Below the pieces are notes generated by a model. That model saw nothing but the letters and a program-made list of their open reading frames with translations, was not told the origin of the DNA and made no database searches. From CAZFPA01 sp964520975 (GTDB lineage Bacteria; Bacillota; Negativicutes; Selenomonadales; Selenomonadaceae), in the NCBI GenBank assembly GCA_964520975.1, contig CAZFPA010000095.1, positions 1-6,480 on the forward strand: a DNA stretch of 6,480 nucleotides, given 5' to 3'. Both the position numbers and the translations under genes were made by a program. Of the stretch, positions 4,987 through 6,480 are shown in pieces; the stretch's first letter is position 1; every line of letters starts with the position of its first letter.

Positions 4987-6327
4987 ATGGAACAGCATAC
5001 TTTATTTGAAAATGATGTACCCCAGCCTTTGGCGGCGCGGCTCCGCCCGCAGAACCTGGAAGAATATGTGGGGCAGACCCATCTTCTGGGCAAGGGAAAG
5101 GTGCTGCGCCATCTGATTGAACAGGACCAGATTTCTTCCATGATCTTTTGGGGGCCGCCAGGGGTAGGTAAGACCACTTTGGCACGGATTATAGCGAATC
5201 AGACGAAGGCGGCATTCATCGATTTTTCTGCGGTGACCAGCAGCATCAAGGATATCCGGGCGGTCATGCAGAAGGCGGAGCAGAATCGTCAGTATGGTGA
5301 GAAGACCATTGTTTTTGTCGATGAGATCCATCGCTTCAATAAAGCCCAGCAGGATGCGTTTCTGCCGTTTGTGGAAAAGGGAAGTATCATTCTCATCGGG
5401 GCAACGACGGAAAATCCATCCTTTGAAATCAATGGCGCACTTTTGTCGCGGTGCAAGGTCTTTGTTCTACAGGCATTGCGTACAGAAGAACTGATAGCGC
5501 TGTTGCAGCATGCGATCCGGGATGAACGGGGCTTTGGGGAGAAGAAAATCAAGATTTCGGAGGATATGATCAGGGCGCTTGCGACCTTTGCCAATGGCGA
5601 TGCAAGGACTGCGCTGTCCACTTTGGAAATGGTTGTGCTGAATGGCGATGTATTGCCAGACGGCTCCATTGAGGTCAGTGCTGAGAACCTGGAGCAGTGC
5701 ACAGCCAAAAAGTCGCTGCTGTACGATAAAAATGGAGAAGAACACTATAATATTATTTCTGCCCTGCACAAGTCCATGCGGAATTCAGATCCCGATGCGG
5801 CCGTCTATTGGCTGGCCCGAATGCTGGAGGCGGGGGAGGACCCGCTGTATGTAGCGCGCCGCGTTACCCGGTTTGCCAGTGAGGATATCGGGCTGGCGGA
5901 CCCGCGGGCCCTGGAGATAGCAATCGCGGCGTATCAGGCCTGTCATTTCATCGGCATGCCGGAATGCAGCGTGCATTTGACGGAAGCGGTTGTCTACATG
6001 GCACTGGCACCTAAATCCAATGCGCTGTACATGGCTTATGAAAGCGCGAAAAGGGATGCCGTTTCCCAATTGGCGGAGCCGGTTCCACTGACCATTCGCA
6101 ATGGAGTGACCAAGCTCATGAAGGAAATCGGTTATGGGAAGGGCTACCAGTATGCTCATGAGGCCAAGGAAAAGCTCACCGATATGCAGTGCCTGCCGGA
6201 TTCGCTTTTGGGCCGGGAGTATTATTGCCCCACAGAACAGGGGGTAGAGGTCCGTTACAAGGAACGGCTTTTGCAGATCAAGCAGTGGAAGGCCGCGAGA
6301 AGGCGGCAGCACAGGACGGAAAAATAA
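4987..6327 (+). CDS. rarA: Replication-associated recombination protein A (RarA/MgsA), AAA+ ATPase
   Basis: RarA is the bacterial relative of Mgs1/WRNIP1, a tetrameric clamp-loader-like ATPase that works at stalled or gapped replication forks with single-strand DNA-binding protein. The 446 residues match the usual length. Landmarks are PLAARLRPQNLEEYVGQTHLLG (14-35), Walker A GPPGVGKTT (56-64), Walker B with DEIHR (112-116), sensor 1 GATTEN with Asn143, a probable arginine finger Arg155 in LLSRC, and sensor 2 NGDAR with Arg207. The C-terminal tetramerisation domain (about 250-430) includes SDPDAAVYWLARMLEAGEDP, RFASEDIGLADP and EAVVYMALAPKSNA. AAGAAGAGG ends 5 nt before the ATG. The gene is intact and is the third in the rightward group, followed by a hairpin. 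Its bases are GC-richer than the aldolase end of the window. Housekeeping identity is secure. Confidence 0.97.
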   Translation: MEQHTLFENDVPQPLAARLRPQNLEEYVGQTHLLGKGKVLRHLIEQDQISSMIFWGPPGVGKTTLARIIANQTKAAFIDFSAVTSSIKDIRAVMQKAEQNRQYGEKTIVFVDEIHRFNKAQQDAFLPFVEKGSIILIGATTENPSFEINGALLSRCKVFVLQALRTEELIALLQHAIRDERGFGEKKIKISEDMIRALATFANGDARTALSTLEMVVLNGDVLPDGSIEVSAENLEQCTAKKSLLYDKNGEEHYNIISALHKSMRNSDPDAAVYWLARMLEAGEDPLYVARRVTRFASEDIGLADPRALEIAIAAYQACHFIGMPECSVHLTEAVVYMALAPKSNALYMAYESAKRDAVSQLAEPVPLTIRNGVTKLMKEIGYGKGYQYAHEAKEKLTDMQCLPDSLLGREYYCPTEQGVEVRYKERLLQIKQWKAARRRQHRTEK

Positions 6328-6342
6328 AATTTTTGAAAACAC

Positions 6343-6376
6343 AATTAGATCCATTGTAAATAATGGATCTAATTTG
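6343..6376 (+). terminator. Hairpin after rarA, probable terminator
   Basis: A perfect 13-bp stem, AATTAGATCCATT (6343-6355) with its complement at 6362-6374, closes a 6-nt loop 15 bp after the rarA stop. It is AT-rich and followed only by TTTGCGTT, so it is a weak intrinsic terminator at best. The reverse-strand side has GTGTTTT, so it might also act on a leftward transcript. Confidence 0.5.
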
Positions 6377-6442
6377 CGTTATGGCGGAAAATATAAAGGT
6401 GAAAATTATATTTTTGACGAATTAAGATACAAATAGACGCAT

Positions 6443-6456
6443 TTTTGTGTACAAAA
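6443..6456. promoter_or_regulatory. Inverted repeat in the non-coding right end, possible operator
   Basis: TTTTGT-GT-ACAAAA is a perfect inverted repeat in AT-rich DNA with no open frame of note (6377-6480). A TTGACG at 6414-6419 resembles a -35 but has no good -10 at the right distance. The region may regulate a gene beyond the window. Confidence 0.25.
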
Positions 6457-6480
6457 TTGAAAAGCGTGGATTTTCCATGG

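Noticed and set aside
5785..6354. Reverse-strand 189-codon open frame opposite the end of rarA
   Set aside because: It is a shadow of the highly conserved RarA C-terminal domain and begins in the post-rarA hairpin region without a ribosome binding site.

Overview
This 6.5 kb window holds six genes in ordinary bacterial chromosomal order, with no mobile element, CRISPR array or RNA gene that I can recognise. The organism is probably a Firmicute, perhaps one of the outer-membrane-bearing Negativicutes. The basis is strong AGGAG-type ribosome binding sites, consensus TTGACA/TATATT promoters, a moderate GC content with AT-rich intergenic DNA, and a secreted M13 metallopeptidase. The lineage is an inference from style only and is not proven by the sequence.

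Left block (1-1790): a GntR/HutC-type repressor gene runs leftward off the window edge and is transcribed divergently from a DeoC-family aldolase gene. The 171 bp between them carries two copies of a 27-bp repeat, each with a perfect TGTAT-G-ATACA palindrome. One copy lies on the aldolase transcription start and the other abuts the repressor's own promoter. The aldolase keeps the Lys/Lys/Asp catalytic residues of deoxyribose-phosphate aldolase. Several positions that normally hold the substrate phosphate differ, and no other deo gene is visible, so its substrate is open. A large two-tier hairpin with T-runs on both sides closes this block and can terminate transcription from either direction.

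Middle (1857-2369): a leftward GNAT acetyltransferase of the phosphinothricin/methionine-sulfone acetyltransferase type converges on the aldolase gene and shares that terminator.

Right block (2491-6376): a rightward set of three closely spaced genes encodes an exported M13 (PepO/neprilysin-like) zinc endopeptidase, an HxlR-family winged-helix regulator and RarA (MgsA), the AAA+ replication-associated recombination factor. The gaps are 30 and 32 bp and no hairpin separates the genes, so co-transcription from the promoter at 2491-2520 is likely. A 15-bp inverted repeat overlaps that promoter. An AT-rich hairpin follows rarA. The final 100 bases are non-coding AT-rich DNA with an inverted repeat, probably the upstream region of the next gene.

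I see no convincing new multi-gene system. The points most worth a second look are the twin-operator gntR/deoC switch, the altered phosphate site of the aldolase, and the grouping of a secreted peptidase, a possible redox-sensing HxlR regulator and RarA.
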